Source of the DNA: Stereum hirsutum FP-91666 SS1
Lineage: Eukaryota > Basidiomycota > Agaricomycetes > Russulales > Stereaceae
Direction: 5' to 3'
Length of the DNA: 64,000 nucleotides
Assembly (NCBI RefSeq): GCF_000264905.1
Contig: NW_006763132.1
Location: 348,237-412,236 of the forward strand
Position 1 is the stretch's first letter; each line of letters starts with the position of its first letter. Of the stretch, positions 11,266 to 23,670 are shown one piece after another. The translations under genes and the position numbers were made by a program. The notes beneath the pieces were generated by a model, which saw nothing but the letters and a program-made list of their open reading frames with translations, had not been told where the DNA came from and ran no database searches.

Positions 11266-13390
11266 CTACGCAGTCACCGCAACAATCTGACCTATTGGTG
11301 TTCCAGGGATGCGATGAACCTGCACAACCTTCCACCCAGTCGCGGCGGCAAGATCAACAAAATGTCCCACTGTCCGGTCCTGGCTGTTGAAGTAGGCATA
11401 CATCTGTAGCGTTTTTTGTGACGTACGCACCCGATAATCAGGTACAAAGCACAAAAAGGTTTTGATGGACGCTCACCTGGAAATCAACCTGGAACGCATA
11501 ATTATTCGCCCTTCCTAGACTAGGCAGCAACTCCTTCGGAATATTCTCTGACAGTTCGGCACCCTGAATATTCTCTAGAAAACTAGTTCCATGGCAGGTG
11601 TAGGGTATGAGAGGGTCTACAATGACGAGCTTGGTCTCCGGAGACGCAGCATCTCGAAGATGCTTGAGGATAGTTTTGCAGTAGGGGTCCGCCCAGTTAT
11701 GAAGGATGTGGCGGAGTATGAAGACAGAGGCATCGTGGATCGGTTGAGGTTCTAAGAACGAATGAACTGTGGCGTAAAGAGTGATGATTAATATTGGTAT
11801 CGGGTGAAGAGGGGTGGTCTCGGACACCTTGAAGTGCGGTCTGCCCGCTTTTCAACGCTTCTGCCATCCTCTCGCTCCAATACTACAAGTAATCGGACAC
11901 TCAGATCAGGAAGGAACACAGTTGGAGTAATTGTGGGCATCTTTACCGATTCTGCGTCCGCGATCGTCGCCGGCCTATCCTGGACGACAACGTTCAAATG
12001 CGGGTTCGCCTGCAGGATTAACATTGATGAAGACCCCACTCCACCGCCGACATCCACGACCTTGGCACCCTCCGGTAGATCCTGCCATCGGAATCCTATA
12101 GTGCTTAAGATATGAGCTCAGAATCATGTGTACCCGTGAAGTTTAGGGCACAGGTGAGGTTGTCTTACCTTTCAAAATCGAACTGGGGGATTCCATCTCA
12201 ACCGTCCCCGTCATGGCAATGGCAAACCTGCTAGAGCGCCAATTATTTTCCGGAAGCTCGTACCACTGGAAAAGTGGCAGGGTTGTGTTATGCGCTACGC
12301 TGAAAGGACTATCCTCGGGTGCGAAGGAGTATGTCGTTACAGGGTCTATGAACATATCGGGAAGGACGGTGCATCCTTTCATGCTTTCATCGACTCTATG
12401 CAGATGAACATAACAAATACGTTGTTCAAGTTTTTGACGCTCCGAGTCAGTGGAATTCAGAGGAATTGGAGAACGTACGACACAGTGATCGCAGCAGCGA
12501 CGCCATTCATACCGATGTACTTCTCCTCGGGCCTTGCCAATGCATTGGAAAATCATGACGTCAATAGCGCAGTAAGTGTGGCGAGAATCGAAAAAAAAAC
12601 GACGACTCACTTGTTGCTGATAACTTCGAAAGACCTGCCCGAATCAAGGACCGACGACAGACGATTGGACACGAATACATCAGGAGAAAGCTCTCGAAAG
12701 ATGTGGTTGTTGGCGAGGAAACGAAGGATGCGGACTTGATTGAGCAGTGGTCAGCCCATGCTGAATGACGAAATGACGGTAATTTGAGTCCACTGACCGA
12801 CTTTGAGCGGATCAGTCTTGCTCTTTACCGCCACTTCATTGGCATGAATGCCCTATATCACAATGAGAATTGTTAGTTACGGAAAGTAATAGAGGATCGT
12901 CCGTTGTCTCACCTTAGGACCTGCTTCGCGCACAATCTCAGGTAGATTACTCTCTATTGCGACCCTAAGACAAGTGGCGTCGTTGAACTAGAACAGGTAA
13001 ACTGATTATCACCCGTAATGCAGACTATTGGGCGAGACCCACTGATAATCCATGGTCAATGACAGTCTGAGTTGGCCTCCTTACGGTCGCCATTAACTAG
13101 GTAGAAAGCGATAATGATGCACCGATTGACCAGATCAATAAGGATACTTATCGGAATGAATAGGGGGGATTGACCTGCGCTGCCGCCGCTACGATGACAG
13201 ACACGTTCATCGTCATATCGGGCTCCAGTAAAACTTCCTCCGCTTTTGACGAGGGATCAAACGGCTCGTCCAGAGATGGAAATTCGATCGATTCGACAGC
13301 AAAACGATGTTCGAGAGATTCGATTGAGGAGACTATGATGGAAGCGAGGCGTCGAAGAGGCGTAATGGGATGGCTGGAGGGTTCAGACAT
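11266..13390 (-). CDS. SAM-dependent O-methyltransferase (family 2)
   Basis: Eleven exons can be joined in phase from MSEPSSHPITPLRRLAS at 13390 to QIVAVTA at 11266, about 470 residues. An N-terminal dimerisation/winged-helix part holds TCLRVAIESNLPEIVREAG and VRILRFLANNHIFRELSPD. The SAM-binding glycine loop is KVVDVGGGVGSSSM, followed by VVVQDRP. The catalytic-side motif is SVFILRHILHNWADPYC, and a late segment is GHFVDLAAATGWKVVQVHR. The family methylates hydroxyl groups of phenolic or polyketide products, often in secondary metabolism; the substrate here is unknown. No other biosynthetic gene of a cluster is adjacent. Intron 1 has a weak donor (GTCAAT), but the frame and motifs across it agree. 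A TATA-like run lies about 95 bp upstream of the ATG. Confidence 0.9.
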
Positions 13391-14237
13391 ATTTCTGTTG
13401 AGAGAAGACCGATAAATGAACTCGAAGAATGGGGATCAAGGAGGGAGGTCGTGTCGATTATCGAGTTGACGGCCATCGACACAGTATATATATCGAGCTC
13501 AGACAGTGCACGAGCTATAAATAAGCTCCATAATCCAGTGACAGGAATGCAATCAAACCCTACTCAGAAAACCTATCGGAGCAAACTCGCACCGTGTTAA
13601 CATATGTGCGAGGAAAGCGGAGCCGAACTGCAGAATCCTGTTCGAGCCTATGTGAAAGGAGCGGGGTCTCTCCGTAGCACTACCACCAGGCGATACGGAA
13701 GAGGGTTTTCTGCCTTATATTGCAGGAGAGTCCAAAACGAACCGCTCAGCGAACAGAGGGTGCTTGGACCGAAAGAGGAGAACGGCCTGAGTCGATCCAA
13801 GCCGAACCACATAAACTCTAGGTGGTCATAATGACGGTGACGCCGACTGGAGGCAGTGCTCGCAGGGGTTGGGGCAGCATGCGTCGATAGTGGTTGGTCG
13901 CCAATCTGTGCTGCTCACTACGAAGCAAAAACATAGCGGGGACAAGATTGATGTGAAGGCGTTTAGCGAATGTCGGAAGATCGAGGTTGGTGCCTCCCCC
14001 AAACGTTCTCATATTAACTTCTAGTCATGGCCTAGACAGATACAAGTCTAGAAATCGTATCGGATGCATATCGCTTTTACTCATTCACCAGAGTAAGAAG
14101 AAAATACACCCTCAACGCCTGAGGGGACAAGGAAAGGTGATCATAGAGATTGAGATGAAGATCCCACGATCAAACCTGCTCAAAAGTCGCGGCACGTCAG
14201 TAATGCGAACAGCGTGAACGTGGTTAATGGGTTACCG
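13391..14237. other. intergenic region upstream of the O-methyltransferase
   Basis: About 850 bp between two minus-strand genes. It holds the TATA-like run at 13485-13493 and the 3' flank of the AhpC/TSA-like gene. Short frames at 13604-13831 and 13818-14012 show no motif. Confidence 0.45.
13485..13493 (-). promoter_or_regulatory. TATA-like element
   Basis: An alternating TATATATAT run about 95 bp upstream of the O-methyltransferase start codon on the minus strand, at a spacing suitable for a core promoter. Confidence 0.45.
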
Positions 14238-14899
14238 TCAAGTAGTCAGGGCGTTCAACGCTTCTTCGAACTTCCATACCCTCTCATCATCCGCCCTCTC
14301 ACTCGATGCACCCCATTTCACTATACCCTCAGCATCAACAGCCCAGCTTCCACTCGTCTGCCACCTACTTCCGCTTTCAGTGGGCCTATTCCAAATTCCC
14401 TCCTCCCGCCCCATCTTGATAGCCCCCCACATGGACGATGGCGACATCCAGTGAAAGAACGAAGATGTGCCAAGGCCCCAGGTAGCGTATAGGAAACGAG
14501 ATTCGTCGACGATAACTCGAAGGTTGGGCAACTCGGAGTCCTTTAGACCGAGGGAATCGACCCAGGAGGTAGTATGAGAGGGTGAGGAGTGAGAAACTGC
14601 AATGAATGCTATGTCTTCATGCAATTTTGCGGCCTCGTATAATACGCGGAACGTTTTCTCCGCAACTGTGCATACGATAGAAAATGTGAGTTAAATGTAT
14701 GCACAAAGGCAAGAGTGAACGAGTAAGACGTACACGGACATCCACAGTGCCGAAGAAACGTGATAATCACAGGCCTCCCCTCCTGATCTGGAAAGGCAAG
14801 TATGTCGTTAGATGGGGCTCTAGAGCCTGAAGTCGGAGTTGGTGCAGTATCAAGAGATGTCGGGACCATCAAGGACTTGAGCTCCGTGAGGAAAGTCAT
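14238..14899 (-). CDS. AhpC/TSA (peroxiredoxin-like, PRXL2-type) protein
   Basis: Two exons (14899-14734 and 14665-14238) join in phase to 197 residues. The thioredoxin-fold core is visible: DQEGRPVIITFLRHCGCPF at the redox site, then AEKTFRVLYEAAKLHEDIAF, IAVSHSSPSHTTSWV and the late signature GSRWQTSGSWAVDAEGIVKW. The redox-active cysteines are in HCGCPF; the intron splits the Phe codon of this motif with a clean GTACGT donor. Such proteins are small thiol oxidoreductases or peroxidases, probably cytosolic, with unknown substrate. Start at MTFLTELKSL: an upstream minus-strand frame reaching 15079 exists, but the extra sequence is hydrophobic and unlike the family, so it was left out. The neighbour downstream is the O-methyltransferase, same strand. 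Confidence 0.85.
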
Positions 14900-17800
14900 C
14901 GTAGCACCGAAGCTGTAGCAGAGCCCAAGTTTAATAGAGGTAGCCGCCCAGTAGCAAGGTGAGAAACGAAAGTGAACAGATACCCATGGCCAGAAGCAGC
15001 TAAAGCTCGCGATGATGGTGGGAAGGACAGAACAACGGTGGCGGTGGCAAGATGACGCAGGCTTGACGCGTGGGGTCACATCACGTGCGCGTCACTGCCA
15101 AGCGAGTGGCCCCCATTGGGCGCCAATGCAGCCTAGCAGCAGCCCTCATTGTTTTTTTTACGGCTGGTCTAGCTTGAGTCTAGAAATGAAAAACGCGCGA
15201 GCGTTGCGATGAGCAGTTGGACACTCGCTATCATTTTACTGTGGGCATTTCTGTCGACCTACCCCACCACAAGTCGCAATTGGTATCCGGCGGTGCCGCA
15301 GTTGTAGACATCGAGCCTATTTGCAGACGACGAACTACAACCTCTACCATAAGTTGACTCAAGCTATCTCGAAAATGCTCCGATGCGTCTCTAAAACTTT
15401 GAAACTCGATTTTATGTTATCTTTCCGACCGTTGAAAATGGAGAAGTCTTCTATGGAAGTTGTATGGAAGACTGAACTTGAAGTCAACCATTGTCAATAC
15501 TGGATATGCTTACTCCCAAGCAGCCGTGTCCCCAAATGAACCCAGTGTAGAGTTATATCGAGATGAATGGCTATAAAAACTAGTAAAACTTCGGACTCAT
15601 TAGGTCTCCAAGTCTGATCTTCCTAGTATCTTCCTTAAGTACATGTGACTCGGTGAAGACACATGTCGTGCTCAAGGTTCCACAGCATAATACCGGATCC
15701 TGCTCAGCGGCGTCTTTGTCGTATCTGAAGGTCCTTGTGTCGCCATCTATTTAAGTAGTCAGCTTTATAGACTAGTGTGCGATTCCAAGACTGATGCATT
15801 GAGGCCACAACTCGACGACGCACTGACGAGGGACATAAAATCAGCGTCTGATGTTGAAACACCATGTCTGTGGGCGGCGACCCACAACATGAATCGATTC
15901 ACCGTTAGCTTGTGACTTGTGATCCTGCATAGTGGCCACTGGAGAATAGTCCGCTCAAGTCCGCGGAGGCGATTGCGGGGTTTTCAGGTAAAGAACATGA
16001 AAAGTAAAAGCCATGTTTTTGCCTGGTCATTGTCGCATAATATCTCACCTACTGAATTCTAATCCAGAGTTTTAACACTGACACCTAATTTGGAGGTATG
16101 CGCCCGCACTTGTTGCAGGAGCAAGGAAGATGGCGTGATACTCGGACTACTGCGCTGTATTAACATTCTCAACCTGTTCTCGTCTTATGCTTGACAGGAA
16201 CAAGAGGAAGGAAGACAATATTACATACTAACGGCGCCTGCATTGCCAACACAGATGTCCATCAAAGGTGCCCCTACACCTGCCCTTCCCTGACGGGCCA
16301 CCGAGTTGCAGAACCATGGAACATTTGTGCTTCTGGAGAAGAGGCAAAAACCTTGACTTTGTGCGGCTTCTATTATTTGAGCCGTACGCACGCGAGCACA
16401 GAGTTTGTGATACAAAACTCTCCGGTGGATAAACATGACTGAAGGAGTATGTGCTTGCGACCGGAACGAGCAGTGAACATTACGCCCACTTTCGCGCCCA
16501 TCTTATGCATCGAAGTCTTTTCATTCAACGCCCCTCATGTGAGGATTGGCCATATTCAAGGTGACCAGCTGGGTTCCTAATATTTCTGAGAGATCGGCCG
16601 GATTGGAATGCGACCGCTAACCCCGAGATTATGACAACTGTCAAATTATGGGTAGTAGACCTAGAAAAGTGGAGGACGAGATAGCTGACCAATATATGCG
16701 AAAGTTGTTTGAAATGTCAGAAGGCCCCGTAAGAGTGCAAGGTGCAGCGTCTGACTGGTATAAAGAGGTATGACGCCCATCAGATTCTCCATGATACTCA
16801 TCAAGGACTTGAAGAGCAAAGTGGCTCACCTCGGAATTAATCGGGGACATGTTATGAGTGAGATAGTAACCCTTCACAAAAGCGACGGTGTAAGATGTGT
16901 CATGCGCTCATTTGACGATATAAAATGAGACACCGAGGACAACGATGGGGCAAACCGTACCGTACAGCGGTTGCTGAAACGCAACACAGAATGCCTCCAT
17001 GGCCAGAAGCATCCAAATACAAAACTTATGAATGAAATCCTCATATAATTCAAGAGAGATTACCAAAAGAAATACGATAAGCATCGTTCACGGGTCGCGT
17101 ATGATCAACTGAGCGACACTGTGCTCTGCGCTTGCAGAATGAAGTCCTGTGTGTCAGAACGGCATGGAAGACACGGAATCGCGCACTAGACTCTGCTCAT
17201 ACTTGCATTCTAAGGTCAACGTGACTATAGGCCAAAATCGGAGGCCAGCGATAATCAAAGCGTCATAGTTGAGTCCGTTTACACCATGGCATCACAGTTT
17301 GTCGAGATCAAGGTGCTCCGAGGCCACAACAGAGACGCGGTCGCCCATAGCACTATGGTAATTTGGTGACCCAGAAAGCCTGACATGTGCGATGTGTTTC
17401 ACAAGCGAATCGCCTAGTACACTCAGAGGTCACTGGCTTTCCCAACATCCGAATCATACCCGCTCGTCTGAAGTCCGACAAAAGTTCAAAACATACCTCT
17501 GCGTCCCGTACCAGAGCCCTTCTGCGATTGCTCTGTCTTTGATTCCCGATGCCTCCGATGGTCCTTCTCCAATTTATAGGTCTTCGCACAGTTCGATTGG
17601 CTCCCACCTATAAACGCGCCTCCGGTCTGAAGAAGGGGAAGGTACGAGCTTCCTATCTGTGGTTGCATGATGAGATCGCTCAAGCGGTGATGGTCTCAAT
17701 AGCATGATCACGTAGCGAGGAATGGCCAAAGAACATGTGGTCGTCAAAACGCAAGTTCGAAGACGTTGAACCATCACAGAGAGGTCAGGAACTGCTCGAA

Positions 17801-18071
17801 GGAATTATCTTGTCTCTGGAAGAACAGCGGAAATGTGGATCGCGGTGTGGACTGGCGCGGTGGAGAAACGATGTGTGGCGGTGGCGGAAAAACTCAGCGA
17901 TATCGGTCGCGTGGCCGCCACGTCACGCGGTTTAACTCCGAGAAATTGGCGGGGTGCAGCACAAGTTGACACGTCGTCGACGCCTCAGCTGGCACTTGAA
18001 TTCTATACTGCTCGTCAGAGCGCACAGCTCTTCACCACTTTCCTTTCGCCCACCACCATCACGTCGCTGCC
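14900..18071. other. 3.2-kb gene-poor region
   Basis: No intact gene recognised. Short frames (15321-15539, 16191-16442, 17353-17607, 17735-18240) lack motifs; the last ones run into the ERV41 promoter. A possible decayed DUF6534-like sequence lies on the minus strand at about 16480-17105 and is listed separately. Confidence 0.4.
16480..17105 (-). pseudogene. possible DUF6534-like remnant
   Basis: On the minus strand a 58-codon frame starting near 17088 encodes a hydrophobic stretch with ELYEDFIHKFCIWMLLAMEA and CVAFQQPLY, reminiscent of the second transmembrane helix of DUF6534 proteins. Farther down come YYLTHNMSPINSE and a hydrophobic HNLTVVIISGLAVAFQS. These pieces are in the right order but are broken by stops and do not splice into one protein. 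Family assignment is tentative. Confidence 0.3.
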
Positions 18072-20382
18072 ATGGACGGCGAAGACCAGTCTTTGCTCGA
18101 CAAGCTCGACGCTCTCGCCCCGGAGTCCATCAAAAGCTTCGACGCGTTCCCAAAACTCCCGGCGACGTACAAGTCCCGCTCCGAGTCTCGCGGATTCCTT
18201 ACCATCTTCGTCGCTTTTCTCGCTTTTCTCCTGGTATTAAACGATATCGGTGAATTTATCTGGGGATGGCCGGACCATGAATTCGCAGTGGATAGAGACG
18301 ATTCGAGCTTTATGAATGTCAATGTGGACTTAGTAGTGAACATGCCTTGCCGATGTGAGTACCTTATTTCCCCAAGTATTTCCATCCAGTCCTCTGCTTC
18401 TGGAGCTTTTGGCTTGGTCTATTGGCACTGTGTCGATACAAGGGGAAACCTGGTTGTTTTGAGAAAGTTGAATGTTGGACGGCCGTCGGAGTGTAACGAT
18501 CGTCCATGAGCCAGGCTAGAGCTAGCGGTGCGCGACGAGGTCATCTCTGCTTCTACAGAAGTGAATTATACAGCTTGTGGATATGAATCACCGCCTCGTT
18601 GCGTAGGTCTAGGACTTTGAGGCCTAATTCCTCGAGTAGATTGCTACGCCACACCGATCACGCCACACATTGCAGATCAAACTACACTGGTTCATACACA
18701 AACCTTTCTGCACCCCTGACAATCGATTTCCTCTCCACCTACTACCCGTACCCTGAAGAAAGTCTTTACTGATTTTCAAGCGTAACAGGGTTGAGCGTTG
18801 ACCTTCGAGACGTGGTCGGCGACAGATTGTTTTTGAGCAAAGGTTTCCGCAGGGACGGAGTGCGTTTACTGCCTTCTACCAGTGTTATTGCCGTACTGAC
18901 ATTTCCCTAGACCTTGTTTGACATCGGACAGGCCACTGCTTTGAAGTAAGTCGTTAGGTTCTTTCATTACAACATAGGACCATGTCACCAATCACATCAC
19001 CCAGGGAACACGCGAAGGCTTTATCAACACGCCAGGCGGTTCGCCAATCCCGCAAGTCTCGCGGCTTCTTCGACCTTTTCCGTCGCTCGCAAGATATATA
19101 TAAACCCACGTACAACTATCAGGCAGATGGAAGTGCTTGCAGGGTTTATGGGTCGTTAGAGGTGAAGAAAGTCACGGGTGGGTGCTTTGCGAGGATATTC
19201 GTTCTTTACAGATACTCATTAACAGTGTAGCGAACTTGCATATCACATCACTCGGGCACGGCTACGCGAGCAAGGTTCATGTCGACCATACGAGTAAGTC
19301 GACCCCCATTCTATCGTCCGGTCTGTATTGACTCGCCACAGAGATAAACATGTCGCATGTCATCACTGAATTCTCCTTCGGTCCCCACTTTCCCGACATC
19401 GTCCAACCCCTTGACAACTCGTTCGAGATCACTCACGACCGTACGAATTCATATGCATCGTCTCATCACATCAGATTAGTCCACTAACACCCTCTCATAA
19501 TCAGACTTCACGGCCTACCAATACTTTATGCGCGTCGTCCCCACGACCTACGTCGCCCCTCGTTCTGCCCCGCTCAATACGAATCAATACTCCGTCACCC
19601 ACTACACTCGCACCTTCGAACAACACTCCGGTCTCGCACCCGGCATCTTCTTCAAGTTCGAGATCGAACCCGTCAGACTCATCCAGCACCAACGCACGAC
19701 GACATTCGCGCAGTTCTTCGTCCGATGGGCGGGTGTAGTTGGCGGTGTATTCGTATGCACTTCTTGGGCGTTGAGGATCACCAACAAAGCCGTGACCGTC
19801 GTCGTTGGCTCGTCGGACGAGGATACGATTACGCCACAAGAGACCGCTCGCGCTACTGGCTTAAGGTCGAAGTGGGTCGGTGGACAACTAAGAGCGAGGC
19901 CGGGCTCGATCGGAAGAGTCGTTAGGCAGGGGAATTCATGGGTCGTCGAAGGTACCGGAAGCCCTTACTCTGGAAGCTACATGGGCACACCAACGAGTAA
20001 CGTCGGAACGCCCTACTCGCCCTACTCTCCTGCACCACCATCCCAACACCATGCCCCTCCCCCGCCTCCGTTGAGCGCACGCACGCCTTCGAACGGCTCA
20101 CAAAAAGCAGGTCACGACGTTCCACCTCCTCCTGCTTCCTCCAACGCTGGAGGGTTCCCAGGTCTAGGGATCTCGGGCGGTTCGTTCGGACCTACGAGTG
20201 CGAGGAGCCCCATTCCTGGTACGCCTGGGGGAAGTGGTGTTTGGGGACCGGGGAGTGCGGTGCAGAGTCCGGCTAGTCTTGGTGTTGGGTCGCCGAATTA
20301 TCAGCATTTCCCGCCGACGCCGGGAGCGGGGAGCGGGGCATTCCCGAGGAGTCCATTGAATGGGGGCAAGAAGGACGATTAA
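18072..20382 (+). CDS. ERV41: ERV41/ERGIC2 homologue, COPII vesicle protein
   Basis: Seven exons (18072-18354, 18789-18859, 18911-18945, 19005-19177, 19231-19293, 19342-19440, 19505-20382) join in phase to 533 residues. The N-terminal signature IKSFDAFPKLPATYKSRSES precedes the first membrane helix GFLTIFVAFLAFLLVLNDIG. The luminal part has VDLRDVVGDRLFLSKGFRRDG, ITSLGHGYASKVHVDHT, EFSFGPHFPDIVQPLDNS and PGIFFKFEIEPVRL; the second helix is WAGVVGGVFVCTSWALRI. Erv41 works with Erv46 to sort cargo and retrieve escaped ER proteins between ER and Golgi. The yeast protein is about 350 residues. This one adds a Pro/Ser/Gly-rich cytosolic tail of roughly 175 residues ending in KKDD, which fits a dilysine COPI signal. 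Intron 1 is unusually long (434 nt). Confidence 0.92.
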
Positions 20383-22183
20383 GTCATTAACGGAGGGTGA
20401 GGAAGATACAGTTATGGGCGTGAAGAATGGGACGTTGCGTGGGAACTGTGGCGTGTGCGGTGGGATAATGGGGTCGCGGGGGTCGTTCAAGGCATCGTGC
20501 GACATGGCGGGCTGAGTATCGGTCGTAATGTACGTATGTGTGAGTATGACAGCTATCGAGTTTTCCTTCGCATATTTCTTGGTTGGCCAGGTGGCTGCGT
20601 GGCCTGGGTTGTACGTGTAAGTAGCCGAAGGGAACATTCGTCTATAAGGATTATTTATTGGTTCATGGTTGATTTTGTTTGGCACATTAGCTGCCTGAGT
20701 CAATGGTGAATGTGCACTGATACGGAAACCTCAGCTGGTCTCAATATGGCCTGCTTGCTGTCCGTCAGTCTCTCACTGACGACGCCTACATTTTACTGAT
20801 TCTTCGTCGCGGCCGCAGCGAAGGTCCGTTACCCGCCGAGTGACTGCCCTTTTGTTTGACAACCTACTTACCCCATCGGTCTGCAGAATGGTAGCGTACT
20901 CTGATTTCCCGCAGAGAATAGTCTTCTCCACAAGGGCCCTCTCGACTTCCGTCATGCGATTTGATCGTTATGACGGCCTTTGAATAGGCTGCACTGAGCG
21001 GTTTCCGTCATCTGGACCGTCAGCGTCTCGCTTTCTGCGGTCAGTGGAGTCCATGATTGATACACCTTGGTAAGTTTCGGGGTGCTTACGCTTACGACAG
21101 ATCTTGTTGTTTAACCCCGTAGCCAGTTCGCTCCAGGGATGCATTACTCTAGGTCCTTGCATCTTAGTTCAGACTCAAAAATACGTTCTTTCCAAGTGCC
21201 GTCAACAACTTAGCGAGCGCGCTCATGTATATTTCTTCACACCGACATAGCGACCTCCGCCTTATGATCTTACGGTCTCCTTTCATGTCTGAAGGTCTTC
21301 CAGAATATACAGTCATCCCGTCCTCACCCTTCTTCAACGTTCCCGCTCAATGGCCGAAGGTTCCTCGCACATTACCGAGATCGGTGGCAACTTTCGCATC
21401 AAACTCCTTGCTGGGAAGTATCGTGACCCCACTTGCGTGGCCATCAACGGGACTCGCCCTTGAACGAGGATTCACGAGACCTGCGGGCGCAACGATGGAC
21501 ATCGTGGATCTCGAGTCATTCAGTATCAAACAATTGTTGGCGCCCTGATCACGCTCGTGGTCAGTCCACAGCCACTCCGCCATACTGTGCTGCTAACAAA
21601 CCTGTTGATATACGATACTTTGGGCTCACAGGTATACGAGTCGGGAGGCGTTGTGGGAATATATCAACATAATACATCTTCTTAGGGAAAGCGGATGTCC
21701 ATAATTATTGAGCGCATTGTTTCTCAACGGCACGGTGCGATAATCGACATCTACTTGCAGCGCTCTACGTATCAGTGTGTGTAAGATGACCTCCCTTCGC
21801 CCATTTGTTGCGGCATGCACATTGAGGAGGTTAGGTTTGTCACGTAACTGCATATAGCCACACACCATTCACTGACACTCATTTCCAACTAGGCATAGAG
21901 CTCTTCGTCTGCTTAAGACTATGCGACGCCTCATGAATTGATCTCTGTAGTCATCGGCACTCGATACCGGCATTGGAGTTACCGGTATCGCAGTCACCTT
22001 TCTATCCCCTCATGATCTCTGCACTCAGAACATGGCCGTACCATTATGTACTTGGCATCTTGCACCCCATCTGAGTGCATTTAAGATGCAGTCATACACG
22101 ATCTGTCATTGAGCTCACATGCAGTCACTATCGTATAAAATGACGCTTCATCGTATCGTAGCCAGCCCACACCAATCCGCAAT
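20383..22183. other. 1.8-kb intergenic region, no gene recognised
   Basis: Frames on both strands (20773-20955 minus, 20968-21162 minus, 21225-21548 plus, 21347-21583 minus) carry no motif that I can place and give no convincing splice chain. The last 50 bp hold the promoter of the first DUF6534 gene. Confidence 0.4.
22134..22140 (+). promoter_or_regulatory. TATA box of DUF6534 gene 1
   Basis: TATAAAA lies 50 bp before the start codon at 22184. Confidence 0.5.
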
Positions 22184-23670
22184 ATGTCTGTCGACATCGT
22201 TCACACCATAGGCGCCTTGGAGATAGGAGCATACTTCAATGCACTCCTCTTGGGCATCGTGACAGCTCAATTGTATACTTACTACTCGAAGAACTTCAAG
22301 GATCCATGGTGGCTTCGTTGTTTCGTGCGTTTTGCTGTCCTTTCGTATCTGCCAAGCCCGTTTATTTGACATACACTTCAGGTGGCCGTCATCTGGTGCG
22401 TTCTATTCCTTCATTCCCAGCCTTTGACTTACGGAGAATCGCTAGGTCCCTGGAAGTAACGCAGACCTTCTTGAGCTCAGCTTATATCTACGATCAGACA
22501 ATTCTCAGTGCTGGAAATCCCGACTCTCTCAGTCAAAAGCGTTGGACGTTCGGACTCTCGAGTCTAATGATCGATATTGTCAGCACGATGGTTCAAGTCA
22601 GTGCCTTCCATGTCCGATACAACTCTCTTTCCCTCTCTTCCAACTAAATATTCTCTACAAGGTATACTATGCCTACCGGATACATATTCTCTCCGGAAAA
22701 CTCTTCCTCCCGATCGTGTCATGGATAGGGAGTACTCTACATTTTTTCTGCGCACTTATAGAAGTTGTCTTCGAGTACGATCCATCCATCGGCGAAAAAG
22801 CCCGTCACCAGTTTCAATGGTCCGAATACACCACACTTGCTTTCGACATCGTCGTCGACACCATTAATACTGCAGGGCTCTCCGTCTTTCTCTACCGCCA
22901 AATGAAACAGAACGAACTCCCACGGTACATTTCATCTGAAACACATGCTACATACAACACGGACTGATCCTCATCTTTCCGAAGAACAAGGCATCTGGTA
23001 AATAAGCTCATTGTATGGACGATAGGTGAGCACCCGCGTCCTGCTTTCTTGTGCAATGCATAAATATTGAAAGTGCCATCAACTGCCTTGCAGAAACCGG
23101 CCTCATTACCACGTTCGTTTTATTTTTGTTATAAAACCCGGCTGACGCACATAATGACTATGGGCTTTTTTGTAAAGCGTAACCGCAATAGTCAGCATTA
23201 TTCTGGTGTGTCGGCATCACCTATGACGCCTACCAGAATACAGTCAGAGACTTACATTTTTCTCTTAGTACTTTGCGACACCAAATACAGGTTGATATCC
23301 GATTTCATCTTGAGCTTGTCATGAGTTGACTGTTGGGTACATTTTTCCCTTTCACTTGCAGAGATCTGGGCCTCGGTGGCACTCTTTTACGCCAAATGTC
23401 AGTACTCAGCTTGGATTCCGTGCCTATACTCGCTGACCTTGCTCGTTCACTCCCTTCATAGTGTATTCCAATACTTTACTCGCGTTGTTCGTTAATTATC
23501 GTGGTTCTCAAATGACGCACTCGTCTGACGGCTTTTTTTATCTTGAATGGATGCCCAAGTACAGACTCAACGGACGTTCCTCGCTCCAGGACACAGAAGT
23601 CAGGCCGTCCTTTGTCGGCATTTCAAGACCATTTGAGATCAGTGTTCCGCAAGGTCGCGTGAGTAGATGA
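22184..23670 (+). CDS. DUF6534 multi-pass membrane protein, copy 1
   Basis: Eleven exons join in phase to 281 residues: 22184-22324, 22382-22395, 22446-22596, 22662-22924, 22985-23025, 23094-23112, 23178-23205, 23269-23290, 23362-23397, 23462-23486, 23565-23670. Family marks: the opening helix GALEIGAYFNALLLGIVTAQ then LYTYYSKNFKDPWWLR, the helix-2 motif SLEVTQTFLSSAYIYDQTI, VYYAYRIHILSGK, KLIVWTIETGLITT, and the C-terminal KLYSNTLLALLNGRSSLQ. About seven hydrophobic segments are expected. DUF6534 proteins are abundant in Agaricomycetes and have no known function. Exon 2 is only 14 nt. The very end is uncertain: the frame reads on to VSR-stop, but a donor-like GTGAGT lies there and copy 3 has an extra exon at this point. 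The next copy lies 1.1 kb downstream. Confidence 0.88.

Noticed and set aside
14900..15079. Upstream extension of the AhpC/TSA-like gene to the ATG at 15079
   Set aside because: The extra residues are Cys/Ser/Phe-rich and unlike the family, and the ATG at 14899 gives the usual N-terminus.
18072..20382. Assignment as ERV46/ERGIC3 instead of ERV41/ERGIC2
   Set aside because: The start FDAFPKLPATYKSRS and the sequence after the first helix fit the Erv41 side; the Erv46-type start and its luminal cysteine motifs are not seen.
20164..20703. 179-codon frame antisense to the end of ERV41
   Set aside because: It mirrors the low-complexity Pro/Ser/Gly tail of ERV41 and has no motif of its own.
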